64,000 nucleotides of DNA from Aphelocoma coerulescens. Lineage: Eukaryota > Chordata > Aves > Passeriformes > Corvidae. Location of the stretch: positions 2,268,501-2,332,500 of the forward strand of contig NW_027183949.1 in assembly GCF_041296385.1 (NCBI RefSeq), written 5' to 3'. Of the stretch, positions 44,037-57,194 are shown piece after piece (the first letter of the stretch is position 1; every line of letters starts with the position of its first letter). The translations under genes and the position numbers were made by a program. Below the pieces are notes generated by a model that had not been told where the DNA came from, did not search any database, and saw only the letters and a list, made by a program, of their open reading frames with translations.

Positions 44037-46154
44037 TTTGGCAATGGCTCTGCTCCAGGATGGCATGCTGCAGAGAATGCAGGTAGATTTTGTGCTCACT
44101 CCTGGCATGCAGCTGGACAATAAAGCCTGATCCAGCCCCCCCTCAGCATATGTCCGGCTCTGGCATTGGGGCGGGGCAACTTTGGGAGCAGCCCCAGCCC
44201 TGCTCCTGCTCCCGGCTGGGCACCCAGCTGCTGGGACACAGGTGTGTCCTGATGCCACCGTCTACTCCTTTGAGAAGGGGAGGACAGAGTGCATCAGGGA
44301 GTTTGGTGTGGCTTACATGCGGCAAGGAGAAGGTGCAGCCCCAAACTGGCTTTCACTTCTAGAACCTTTTGCTATTGCGGGAGCAGCTGCTGGAGCTTTT
44401 CAACCGAGCTGCAAGAGTGAAAAGTGTGATGGCATGTCTATCTGAGAAGGAAGGTTCGGTGCCGCAGCCTGTTGTGCACAATTTATATGCTGATAAGAGA
44501 AGGGGGTGCTTTTGGAACGTTTTCCTTCCTGACACTTCTGTCTCTGTGAGCTTTAGCTGCTTGGACTCAGGGATACCGAAGGTATGTGAAAGTGACTGGG
44601 ATGCGAGAATCATGTTGCACAGGGAACAGGGAAGGTCAGCAAATGTTTCCTGTCCTGGCACATCTCTCAGTCTGAACTGCAGCTGCAGATGCTTCACTTC
44701 CGCCAAGGACTCTGCCACCTTGAGAGAAGGATGCGCTCTATGGAGTTGAGAAAGAAAGTGCGTCTCACTAGCTTCTTTCCTCTACTTCATAGACAGCAAA
44801 GGGGCTATGAAAGGCAGCACTGGCTTTTTGTTCTAGGACTTCTTCTTTACAAGCAGCTGCTGGATGTTTGGAAGGGGGTTTGGGATATGCAAAAATGAGA
44901 GGCTAAGATGGTAAGAGGGTAAGATGGAAGTCATCTGGCAAAAGCAGAGCTCACAAAAGGGCCAGCTGAGAAAGCTCTTGCTGCCTACAACTTCAACTGC
45001 ACCCCTCAAAGCAGCAGCACACACGCTGCTCTCGGCACTTTCCTTCTCAGCTCTACGCACCATCCTAAGCCTTGCCTCTCCCACACTCAGGATCCAAAGA
45101 CAACGGCACCAGGGACTGCTCACACACTAAAGGCACCAGGACAAAAGGCTCACCAGCTTGGCCTTTGCATTCCCGCTGACAGCTCCACAGCTTGAACCCA
45201 GAGAACTGCCTGCTGCCAACAGCCTTTCCAATCACTCTGAGCACCTCATGACAAGGAGTGTGGGGAATGAATCTCCAGCAGCCTCCTGCCCCAGGCTGTC
45301 CCCCGGGAGCAGCCCTGCTCCAGGCTGTGACTGCCACCTGCACAGCCAAAGGACCCAGAGCCGGTGTTACACACCACGGCTGTGCCTGGCACAGAGACAC
45401 CAGTGGCCACACAAGTGGCCATGGCACTGTCCACACACAGTCCCTGCTGCTGCTCCCCCAGCCGCTGGCACCAACTCCCAGCCACCCACTCCTAAAGCCA
45501 CGGGGCCCACTGGGACACTGCGGGGGCTCGTGGAAGCCAGCGGCCATTGTGACACAGCGGGGCTGCACAGAGCCCACGGTGCTTTGTGACCCGTGGCTCC
45601 CAGGAGAGCCTTTGTGATGCTGGGGAACTACAAGGAAGCCTGGCTCCTCTGTGACACCACCACAGAAGCTCAGGGGAGCCCTGGAGACCGTGCTGATGCT
45701 ATTGAACCTGATGCAACCCTGCCTCCTCTGTGACACCACAGAAGCTCTTGGAGCCCTGGAGACCGTGGTGATGCTATGGAACCTGATGCAACCCTGCCTC
45801 CTCTGTGACACCACAGAACCTCTGGGAGCCCTGGAGACCGTGCTGATGCTATGGAACCTGATGCAACCCTGCCTCCACTGTGACACCACAGAAGCTCGGG
45901 GAGCTCTGCAGACCGTGGGGATGCTGGCGAAGCTGACGGAACCCTGGGCACCACAGTGACGCTATGGAACCTGGTGGAACCGAGGGGCCACAGTGACACT
46001 GTGGGGCCTTTTGGAAGCAACAGGACCCTGGTGGGAAGCCACGGGATGATTAATCCTGCACGAACCTGCTCCAGGTGGGCTCCTCTCTCCCGGCTTCCAC
46101 AGGTGCTGCTAGGATCCCACTCCGGCACTGGCTTGGCACGGGCTCACGGCTTCC
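44037..46154 (+). repeat. Macrosatellite unit 8 (2118 bp, short type)
   Basis: Markers TGGAACG, GATACC, GGCTGTGAC. Three 75-bp copies. Confidence 0.95.
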
Positions 46155-48272
46155 TTTGGCAATGGCTCTGCTCCAGGATGGCATGCTGCAGAGAATGCAG
46201 GTAGATTTTGTGCTCACTCCTGGCATGCAGCTGGACAATAAAGCCTGATCCAGCCCCCCCTCAGCATATGTCCGGCTCTGGCATTGGGGCGGGGCAACTT
46301 TGGGAGCAGCCCCAGCCCTGCTCCTGCTCCCGGCTGGGCACCCAGCTGCTGGGACACAGGTGTGTCCTGATGCCACCGTCTACTCCTTTGAGAAGGGGAG
46401 GACAGAGTGCATCAGGGAGTTTGGTGTGGCTTACATGCGGCAAGGAGAAGGTGCAGCCCCAAACTGGCTTTCACTTCTAGAACCTTTTGCTATTGCGGGA
46501 GCAGCTGCTGGAGCTTTTCAACCGAGCTGCAAGAGTGAAAAGTGTGATGGCATGTCTATCTGAGAAGGAAGGTTCGGTGCCGCAGCCTGTTGTGCACAAT
46601 TTATATGCTGATAAGAGAAGGGGGTGCTTTTGGAACGTTTTCCTTCCTGACACTTCTGTCTCTGTGAGCTTTAGCTGCTTGGACTCAGGGATACCGAAGG
46701 TATGTGAAAGTGACTGGGATGCGAGAATCATGTTGCACAGGGAACAGGGAAGGTCAGCAAATGTTTCCTGTCCTGGCACATCTCTCAGTCTGAACTGCAG
46801 CTGCAGATGCTTCACTTCCGCCAAGGACTCTGCCACCTTGAGAGAAGGATGCGCTCTATGGAGTTGAGAAAGAAAGTGCGTCTCACTAGCTTCTTTCCTC
46901 TACTTCATAGACAGCAAAGGGGCTATGAAAGGCAGCACTGGCTTTTTGTTCTAGGACTTCTTCTTTACAAGCAGCTGCTGGATGTTTGGAAGGGGGTTTG
47001 GGATATGCAAAAATGAGAGGCTAAGATGGTAAGAGGGTAAGATGGAAGTCATCTGGCAAAAGCAGAGCTCACAAAAGGGCCAGCTGAGAAAGCTCTTGCT
47101 GCCTACAACTTCAACTGCACCCCTCAAAGCAGCAGCACACACGCTGCTCTCGGCACTTTCCTTCTCAGCTCTACGCACCATCCTAAGCCTTGCCTCTCCC
47201 ACACTCAGGATCCAAAGACAACGGCACCAGGGACTGCTCACACACTAAAGGCACCAGGACAAAAGGCTCACCAGCTTGGCCTTTGCATTCCCGCTGACAG
47301 CTCCACAGCTTGAACCCAGAGAACTGCCTGCTGCCAACAGCCTTTCCAATCACTCTGAGCACCTCATGACAAGGAGTGTGGGGAATGAATCTCCAGCAGC
47401 CTCCTGCCCCAGGCTGTCCCCCGGGAGCAGCCCTGCTCCAGGCTGTGACTGCCACCTGCACAGCCAAAGGACCCAGAGCCGGTGTTACACACCACGGCTG
47501 TGCCTGGCACAGAGACACCAGTGGCCACACAAGTGGCCATGGCACTGTCCACACACAGTCCCTGCTGCTGCTCCCCCAGCCGCTGGCACCAACTCCCAGC
47601 CACCCACTCCTAAAGCCACGGGGCCCACTGGGACACTGCGGGGGCTCGTGGAAGCCAGCGGCCATTGTGACACAGCGGGGCTGCACAGAGCCCACGGTGC
47701 TTTGTGACCCGTGGCTCCCAGGAGAGCCTTTGTGATGCTGGGGAACTACAAGGAAGCCTGGCTCCTCTGTGACACCACCACAGAAGCTCAGGGGAGCCCT
47801 GGAGACCGTGCTGATGCTATTGAACCTGATGCAACCCTGCCTCCTCTGTGACACCACAGAAGCTCAGGGAGCCCTGGAGACCGTGGTGATGCTATGGAAC
47901 CTGATGCAACCCTGCCTCCTCTGTGACACCACAGAACCTCTGGGAGCCCTGGAGACCGTGCTGATGCTATGGAACCTGATGCAACCCTGCCTCCACTGTG
48001 ACACCACAGAAGCTCGGGGAGCTCTGCAGACCGTGGGGATGCTGGCGAAGCTGACGGAACCCTGGGCACCACAGTGACGCTATGGAACCTGGTGGAACCG
48101 AGGGGCCACAGTGACACTGTGGGGCCTTTTGGAAGCAACAGGACCCTGGTGGGAAGCCACGGGATGATTAATCCTGCACGAACCTGCTCCAGGTGGGCTC
48201 CTCTCTCCCGGCTTCCACAGGTGCTGCTAGGATCCCACTCCGGCACTGGCTTGGCACGGGCTCACGGCTTCC
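46155..48272 (+). repeat. Macrosatellite unit 9 (2118 bp, short type)
   Basis: As unit 8, but the first 75-bp copy ends GAAGCTCAGGGAG instead of GAAGCTCTTGGAG. Three 75-bp copies. Confidence 0.95.
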
Positions 48273-50540
48273 TTTGGCAATGGCTCTGCTCCAGGATGGC
48301 ATGCTGCAGAGAATGCAGGTAGATTTTGTGCTCACTCCTGGCATGCAGCTGGACAATAAAGCCTGATCCAGCCCCCCCTCAGCATATGTCCGGCTCTGGC
48401 ATTGGGGCGGGGCAACTTTGGGAGCAGCCCCAGCCCTGCTCCTGCTCCCGGCTGGGCACCCAGCTGCTGGGACACAGGTGTGTCCTGATGCCACCGTCTA
48501 CTCCTTTGAGAAGGGGAGGACAGAGTGCATCAGGGAGTTTGGTGTGGCTTACATGCGGCAAGGAGAAGGTGCAGCCCCAAACTGGCTTTCACTTCTAGAA
48601 CCTTTTGCTATTGCGGGAGCAGCTGCTGGAGCTTTTCAACCGAGCTGCAAGAGTGAAAAGTGTGATGGCATGTCTATCTGAGAAGGAAGGTTCGGTGCCG
48701 CAGCCTGTTGTGCACAATTTATATGCTGATAAGAGAAGGGGGTGCTTTTGCAACGTTTTCCTTCCTGACACTTCTGTCTCTGTGAGCTTTAGCTGCTTGG
48801 ACTCAGGGATACCGAAGGTATGTGAAAGTGACTGGGATGCGAGAATCATGTTGCACAGGGAACAGGGAAGGTCAGCAAATGTTTCCTGTCCTGGCACATC
48901 TCTCAGTCTGAACTGCAGCTGCAGATGCTTCACTTCCGCCAAGGACTCTGCCACCTTGAGAGAAGGATGCGCTCTATGGAGTTGAGAAAGAAAGTGCGTC
49001 TCACTAGCTTCTTTCCTCTACTTCATAGACAGCAAAGGGGCTATGAAAGGCAGCACTGGCTTTTTGTTCTAGGACTTCTTCTTTACAAGCAGCTGCTGGA
49101 TGTTTGGAAGGGGGTTTGGGATATGCAAAAATGAGAGGCTAAGATGGTAAGAGGGTAAGATGGAAGTCATCTGGCAAAAGCAGAGCTCACAAAAGGGCCA
49201 GCTGAGAAAGCTCTTGCTGCCTACAACTTCAACTGCACCCCTCAAAGCAGCAGCACACACGCTGCTCTCGGCACTTTCCTTCTCAGCTCTACGCACCATC
49301 CTAAGCCTTGCCTCTCCCACACTCAGGATCCAAAGACAACGGCACCAGGGACTGCTCACACACTAAAGGCACCAGGACAAAAGGCTCACCAGCTTGGCCT
49401 TTGCATTCCCGCTGACAGCTCCACAGCTTGAACCCAGAGAACTGCCTGCTGCCAACAGCCTTTCCAATCACTCTGAGCACCTCATGACAAGGAGTGTGGG
49501 GAATGAATCTCCAGCAGCCTCCTGCCCCAGGCTGTCCCCCGGGAGCAGCCCTGCTCCAGGCCGTGACTGCCACCTGCACAGCCAAAGGACCCAGAGCCGG
49601 TGTTACACACCACGGCTGTGCCTGGCACAGAGACACCAGTGGCCACACAAGTGGCCATGGCACTGTCCACACACAGTCCCTGCTGCTGCTCCCCCAGCCG
49701 CTGGCACCAACTCCCAGCCACCCACTCCTAAAGCCACGGGGCCCACTGGGACACTGCGGGGGCTCGTGGAAGCCAGCGGCCATTGTGACACAGCGGGGCT
49801 GCACAGAGCCCACGGTGCTTTGTGACCCGTGGCTCCCAGGAGAGCCTTTGTGATGCTGGGGAACTACAAGGAAGCCTGGCTCCTCTGTGACACCACCACA
49901 GAAGCTCAGGGGAGCCCTGGAGACCGTGCTGATGCTATTGAACCTGATGCAACCCTGCCTCCTCTGTGACACCACAGAAGCTCTTGGAGCCCTGGAGACC
50001 GTGGTGATGCTATGGAACCTGATGCAACCCTGCCTCCTCTGTGACACCACAGAACCTCTGGGAGCTCTGGAGACCGTGCTGATGCTATGGAACCTGATGC
50101 AACCCTGCCTCCACTGTGACACCACAGAAGCTCAGGGAGCCCTGGAGACTGTGGTGATGCTATGGAACCTGATGCAACCCTGCCTCCACTGTGACACCAC
50201 AGAACCTCTGGGAGCCCTGGAGACCGTGCTGATGCTATGGAACCTGATGCAACCCTGCCTCCACTGTGACACCACAGAAGCTCGGGGAGCTCTGCAGACC
50301 GTGGGGATGCTGGCGAAGCTGACGGAACTCTGGGCACCACAGTGACGCTATGGAACCTGGTGGAACCGAGGGGCCACAGTGACACTGTGGGGCCTTTTGG
50401 AAGCAACAGGACCCTGGTGGGAAGCCACGGGATGATTAATCCTGCACGAACCTGCTCCAGGTGGGCTCCTCTCTCCCGGCTTCCACAGGTGCTGCTAGGA
50501 TCCCACTCCGGCACTGGCTTGGCACGGGCTCACGGCTTCC
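48273..50540 (+). repeat. Macrosatellite unit 10 (2268 bp, long type)
   Basis: Markers TGCAACG with GATACC, GACAACGG, GGCCGTGAC, private GGAACTCTGG near 50325. Five 75-bp copies. Shares these with unit 16. Confidence 0.95.
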
Positions 50541-52808
50541 TTTGGCAATGGCTCTGCTCCAGGATGGCATGCTGCAGAGAATGCAGGTAGATTTTGTGCT
50601 CACTCCTGGCATGCAGCTGGACAATAAAGCCTGATCCAGCCCCCCCTCAGCATATGTCCGGCTCTGGCATTGGGGCGGGGCAACTTTGGGAGCAGCCCCA
50701 GCCCTGCTCCTGCTCCCGGCTGGGCACCCAGCTGCTGGGACACAGGTGTGTCCTGATGCCACCGTCTACTCCTTTGAGAAGGGGAGGACAGAGTGCATCA
50801 GGGAGTTTGGTGTGGCTTACATGCGGCAAGGAGAAGGTGCAGCCCCAAACTGGCTTTCACTTCTAGAACCTTTTGCTATTGCGGGAGCAGCTGCTGGAGC
50901 TTTTCAACCGAGCTGCAAGAGTGAAAAGTGTGATGGCATGTCTATCTGAGAAGGAAGGTTCGGTGCCGCAGCCTGTTGTGCACAATTTATATGCTGATAA
51001 GAGAAGGGGGTGCTTTTGCAACGTTTTCCTTCCTGACACTTCTGTCTCTGTGAGCTTTAGCTGCTTGGACTCAGGGATACCGAAGGTATGTGAAAGTGAC
51101 TGGGATGCGAGAATCATGTTGCACAGGGAACAGGGAAGGTCAGCAAATGTTTCCTGTCCTGGCACATCTCTCAGTCTGAACTGCAGCTGCAGATGCTTCA
51201 CTTCCGCCAAGGACTCTGCCACCTTGAGAGAAGGATGCGCTCTATGGAGTTGAGAAAGAAAGTGCGTCTCACTAGCTTCTTTCCTCTACTTCATAGACAG
51301 CAAAGGGGCTATGAAAGGCAGCACTGGCTTTTTGTTCTAGGACTTCTTCTTTACAAGCAGCTGCTGGATGTTTGGAAGGGGGTTTGGGATATGCAAAAAT
51401 GAGAGGCTAAGATGGTAAGAGGGTAAGATGGAAGTCATCTGGCAAAAGCAGAGCTCACAAAAGGGCCAGCTGAGAAAGCTCTTGCTGCCTACAACTTCAA
51501 CTGCACCCCTCAAAGCAGCAGCACACACGCTGCTCTCGGCACTTTCCTTCTCAGCTCTACGCACCATCCTAAGCCTTGCCTCTCCCACACTCAGGATCCA
51601 AAGAAAACGGCACCAGGGACTGCTCACACACTAAAGGCACCAGGACAAAAGGCTCACCAGCTTGGCCTTTGCATTCCCGCTGACAGCTCCACAGCTTGAA
51701 CCCAGAGAACTGCCTGCTGCCAACAGCCTTTCCAATCACTCTGAGCACCTCATGACAAGGAGTGTGGGGAATGAATCTCCAGCAGCCTCCTGCCCCAGGC
51801 TGTCCCCCGGGAGCAGCCCTGCTCCAGGCCGTGACTGCCACCTGCACAGCCAAAGGACCCAGAGCCGGTGTTACACACCACGGCTGTGCCTGGCACAGAG
51901 ACACCAGTGGCCACACAAGTGGCCATGGCACTGTCCACACACAGTCCCTGCTGCTGCTCCCCCAGCCGCTGGCACCAACTCCCAGCCACCCACTCCTAAA
52001 GCCACGGGGCCCACTGGGACACTGCGGGGGCTCGTGGAAGCCAGCGGCCATTGTGACACAGCGGGGCTGCACAGAGCCCACGGTGCTTTGTGACCCGTGG
52101 CTCCCAGGAGAGCCTTTGTGATGCTGGGGAACTACAAGGAAGCCTGGCTCCTCTGTGACACCACCACAGAAGCTCAGGGGAGCCCTGGAGACCGTGCTGA
52201 TGCTATTGAACCTGATGCAACCCTGCCTCCTCTGTGACACCACAGAAGCTCTTGGAGCCCTGGAGACCGTGGTGATGCTATGGAACCTGATGCAACCCTG
52301 CCTCCTCTGTGACACCACAGAACCTCTGGGAGCCCTGGAGACCGTGCTGATGCTATGGAACCTGATGCAACCCTGCCTCCACTGTGACACCACAGAAGCT
52401 CAGGGAGCCCTGGAGACCGTGGTGATGCTATGGAACCTGATGCAACCCTGCCTCCACTGTGACACCACAGAACCTCTGGGAGCCCTGGAGACCGTGCTGA
52501 TGCTATGGAACCTGATGCAACCCTGCCTCCACTGTGACACCACAGAAGCTCGGGGAGCTCTGCAGACCGTGGGGATGCTGGCGAAGCTGACGGAACCCTG
52601 GGCACCACAGTGACGCTATGGAACCTGGTGGAACCGAGGGGCCACAGTGACACTGTGGGGCCTTTTGGAAGCAACAGGACCCTGGTGGGAAGCCACGGGA
52701 TGATTAATCCTGCACGAACCTGCTCCAGGTGGGCTCCTCTCTCCCGGCTTCCACAGGTGCTGCTAGGATCCCACTCCGGCACTGGCTTGGCACGGGCTCA
52801 CGGCTTCC
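50541..52808 (+). repeat. Macrosatellite unit 11 (2268 bp, long type)
   Basis: Markers TGCAACG, GATACC, GAAAACGG (otherwise seen only in units 5-6), GGCCGTGAC. Five 75-bp copies; a mosaic of two unit types. Confidence 0.95.
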
Positions 52809-55076
52809 TTTGGCAATGGCTCTGCTCCAGGATGGCATGCTGCAGAGAATGCAGGTAGATTTTGTGCTCACTCCTGGCATGCAGCTGGACAATAAAGCCT
52901 GATCCAGCCCCCCCTCAGCATATGTCCGGCTCTGGCATTGGGGCGGGGCAACTTTGGGAGCAGCCCCAGCCCTGCTCCTGCTCCCGGCTGGGCACCCAGC
53001 TGCTGGGACACAGGTGTGTCCTGATGCCACCGTCTACTCCTTTGAGAAGGGGAGGACAGAGTGCATCAGGGAGTTTGGTGTGGCTTACATGCGGCAAGGA
53101 GAAGGTGCAGCCCCAAACTGGCTTTCACTTCTAGAACCTTTTGCTATTGCGGGAGCAGCTGCTGGAGCTTTTCAACCGAGCTGCAAGAGTGAAAAGTGTG
53201 ATGGCATGTCTATCTGAGAAGGAAGGTTCGGTGCCGCAGCCTGTTGTGCACAATTTATATGCTGATAAGAGAAGGGGGTGCTTTTGGAACGTTTTCCTTC
53301 CTGACACTTCTGTCTCTGTGAGCTTTAGCTGCTTGGACTCAGGGATACCGAAGGTATGTGAAAGTGACTGGGATGCGAGAATCATGTTGCACAGGGAACA
53401 GGGAAGGTCAGCAAATGTTTCCTGTCCTGGCACATCTCTCAGTCTGAACTGCAGCTGCAGATGCTTCACTTCCGCCAAGGACTCTGCCACCTTGAGAGAA
53501 GGATGCGCTCTATGGAGTTGAGAAAGAAAGTGCGTCTCACTAGCTTCTTTCCTCTACTTCATAGACAGCAAAGGGGCTATGAAAGGCAGCACTGGCTTTT
53601 TGTTCTAGGACTTCTTCTTTACAAGCAGCTGCTGGATGTTTGGAAGGGGGTTTGGGATATGCAAAAATGAGAGGCTAAGATGGTAAGAGGGTAAGATGGA
53701 AGTCATCTGGCAAAAGCAGAGCTCACAAAAGGGCCAGCTGAGAAAGCTCTTGCTGCCTACAACTTCAACTGCACCCCTCAAAGCAGCAGCACACACGCTG
53801 CTCTCGGCACTTTCCTTCTCAGCTCTACGCACCATCCTAAGCCTTGCCTCTCCCACACTCAGGATCCAAAGACAACGGCACCAGGGACTGCTCACACACT
53901 AAAGGCACCAGGACAAAAGGCTCACCAGCTTGGCCTTTGCATTCCCGCTGACAGCTCCACAGCTTGAACCCAGAGAACTGCCTGCTGCCAACAGCCTTTC
54001 CAATCACTCTGAGCACCTCATGACAAGGAGTGTGGGGAATGAATCTCCAGCAGCCTCCTGCCCCAGGCTGTCCCCCGGGAGCAGCCCTGCTCCAGGCCGT
54101 GACTGCCACCTGCACAGCCAAAGGACCCAGAGCCGGTGTTACACACCACGGCTGTGCCTGGCACAGAGACACCAGTGGCCACACAAGTGGCCATGGCACT
54201 GTCCACACACAGTCCCTGCTGCTGCTCCCCCAGCCGCTGGCACCAACTCCCAGCCACCCACTCCTAAAGCCACGGGGCCCACTGGGACACTGCGGGGGCT
54301 CGTGGAAGCCAGCGGCCATTGTGACACAGCGGGGCTGCACAGAGCCCACGGTGCTTTGTGACCCGTGGCTCCCAGGAGAGCCTTTGTGATGCTGGGGAAC
54401 TACAAGGAAGCCTGGCTCCTCTGTGACACCACCACAGAAGCTCAGGGGAGCCCTGGAGACCGTGCTGATGCTATTGAACCTGATGCAACCCTGCCTCCTC
54501 TGTGACACCACAGAAGCTCTTGGAGCCCTGGAGACCGTGCTGATGCTATGGAACCTGATGCAACCCTGCCTCCTCTGTGACACCACAGAACCTCTGGGAG
54601 CCCTGGAGACCGTGCTGATGCTATGGAACCTGATGCAACCCTGCCTCCACTGTGACACCACAGAAGCTCAGGGAGCCCTGGAGACTGTGCTGATGCTATG
54701 GAACCTGATGCAACCCTGCCTCCACTGTGACACCACAGAACCTCTGGGAGCCCTGGAGACCGTGCTGATGCTATGGAACCTGATGCAACCCTGCCTCCAC
54801 TGTGACACCACAGAAGCTCGGGGAGCTCTGCAGACCGTGGGGATGCTGGCGAAGCTGACGGAACCCTGGGCACCACAGTGACGCTATGGAACCTGGTGGA
54901 ACCGAGGGGCCACAGTGACACTGTGGGGCCTTTTGGAAGCAACAGGACCCTGGTGGGAAGCCACGGGATGATTAATCCTGCACGAACCTGCTCCAGGTGG
55001 GCTCCTCTCTCCCGGCTTCCACAGGTGCTGCTAGGATCCCACTCCGGCACTGGCTTGGCACGGGCTCACGGCTTCC
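52809..55076 (+). repeat. Macrosatellite unit 12 (2268 bp, long type)
   Basis: Markers TGGAACG, GATACC, GACAACGG, GGCCGTGAC. All five 75-bp copies read GTGCTGATG rather than mixing GTGGTGATG. Confidence 0.95.
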
Positions 55077-57194
55077 TTTGGCAATGGCTCTGCTCCAGGA
55101 TGGCATGCTGCAGAGAATGCAGGTAGATTTTGTGCTCACTCCTGGCATGCAGCTGGACAATAAAGCCTGATCCAGCCCCCCCTCAGCATATGTCCGGCTC
55201 TGGCATTGGGGCGGGGCAACTTTGGGAGCAGCCCCAGCCCTGCTCCTGCTCCCGGCTGGGCACCCAGCTGCTGGGACACAGGTGTGTCCTGATGCCACCG
55301 TCTACTCCTTTGAGAAGGGGAGGACAGAGTGCATCAGGGAGTTTGGTGTGGCTTACATGCGGCAAGGAGAAGGTGCAGCCCCAAACTGGCTTTCACTTCT
55401 AGAACCTTTTGCTATTGCGGGAGCAGCTGCTGGAGCTTTTCAACCGAGCTGCAAGAGTGAAAAGTGTGATGGCATGTCTATCTGAGAAGGAAGGTTCGGT
55501 GCCGCAGCCTGTTGTGCACAATTTATATGCTGATAAGAGAAGGGGGTGCTTTTGGAACGTTTTCCTTCCTGACACTTCTGTCTCTGTGAGCTTTAGCTGC
55601 TTGGACTCAGGGATACCGAAGGTATGTGAAAGTGACTGGGATGCGAGAATCATGTTGCACAGGGAACAGGGAAGGTCAGCAAATGTTTCCTGTCCTGGCA
55701 CATCTCTCAGTCTGAACTGCAGCTGCAGATGCTTCACTTCCGCCAAGGACTCTGCCACCTTGAGAGAAGGATGCGCTCTATGGAGTTGAGAAAGAAAGTG
55801 CGTCTCACTAGCTTCTTTCCTCTACTTCATAGACAGCAAAGGGGCTATGAAAGGCAGCACTGGCTTTTTGTTCTAGGACTTCTTCTTTACAAGCAGCTGC
55901 TGGATGTTTGGAAGGGGGTTTGGGATATGCAAAAATGAGAGGCTAAGATGGTAAGAGGGTAAGATGGAAGTCATCTGGCAAAAGCAGAGCTCACAAAAGG
56001 GCCAGCTGAGAAAGCTCTTGCTGCCTACAACTTCAACTGCACCCCTCAAAGCAGCAGCACACACGCTGCTCTCGGCACTTTCCTTCTCAGCTCTACGCAC
56101 CATCCTAAGCCTTGCCTCTCCCACACTCAGGATCCAAAGACAACGGCACCAGGGACTGCTCACACACTAAAGGCACCAGGACAAAAGGCTCACCAGCTTG
56201 GCCTTTGCATTCCCGCTGACAGCTCCACAGCTTGAACCCAGAGAACTGCCTGCTGCCAACAGCCTTTCCAATCACTCTGAGCACCTCATGACAAGGAGTG
56301 TGGGGAATGAATCTCCAGCAGCCTCCTGCCCCAGGCTGTCCCCCGGGAGCAGCCCTGCTCCAGGCTGTGACTGCCACCTGCACAGCCAAAGGACCCAGAG
56401 CCGGTGTTACACACCACGGCTGTGCCTGGCACAGAGACACCAGTGGCCACACAAGTGGCCATGGCACTGTCCACACACAGTCCCTGCTGCTGCTCCCCCA
56501 GCCGCTGGCACCAACTCCCAGCCACCCACTCCTAAAGCCACGGGGCCCACTGGGACACTGCGGGGGCTCGTGGAAGCCAGCGGCCATTGTGACACAGCGG
56601 GGCTGCACAGAGCCCACGGTGCTTTGTGACCCGTGGCTCCCAGGAGAGCCTTTGTGATGCTGGGGAACTACAAGGAAGCCTGGCTCCTCTGTGACACCAC
56701 CACAGAAGCTCAGGGGAGCCCTGGAGACCGTGCTGATGCTATTGAACCTGATGCAACCCTGCCTCCTCTGTGACACCACAGAAGCTCTTGGAGCCCTGGA
56801 GACCGTGGTGATGCTATGGAACCTGATGCAACCCTGCCTCCACTGTGACACCACAGAACCTCTGGGAGCCCTGGAGACCGTGCTGATGCTATGGAACCTG
56901 ATGCAACCCTGCCTCCACTGTGACACCACAGAAGCTCGGGGAGCTCTGCAGACCGTGGGGATGCTGGCGAAGCTGACGGAACCCTGGGCACCACAGTGAC
57001 GCTATGGAACCTGGTGGAACCGAGGGGCCACAGTGACACTGTGGGGCCTTTTGGAAGCAACAGGACCCTGGTGGGAAGCCACGGGATGATTAATCCTGCA
57101 CGAACCTGCTCCAGGTGGGCTCCTCTCTCCCGGCTTCCACAGGTGCTGCTAGGATCCCACTCCGGCACTGGCTTGGCACGGGCTCACGGCTTCC
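55077..57194 (+). repeat. Macrosatellite unit 13 (2118 bp, short type)
   Basis: Markers TGGAACG, GATACC, GGCTGTGAC. Three 75-bp copies; matches unit 15. Confidence 0.95.
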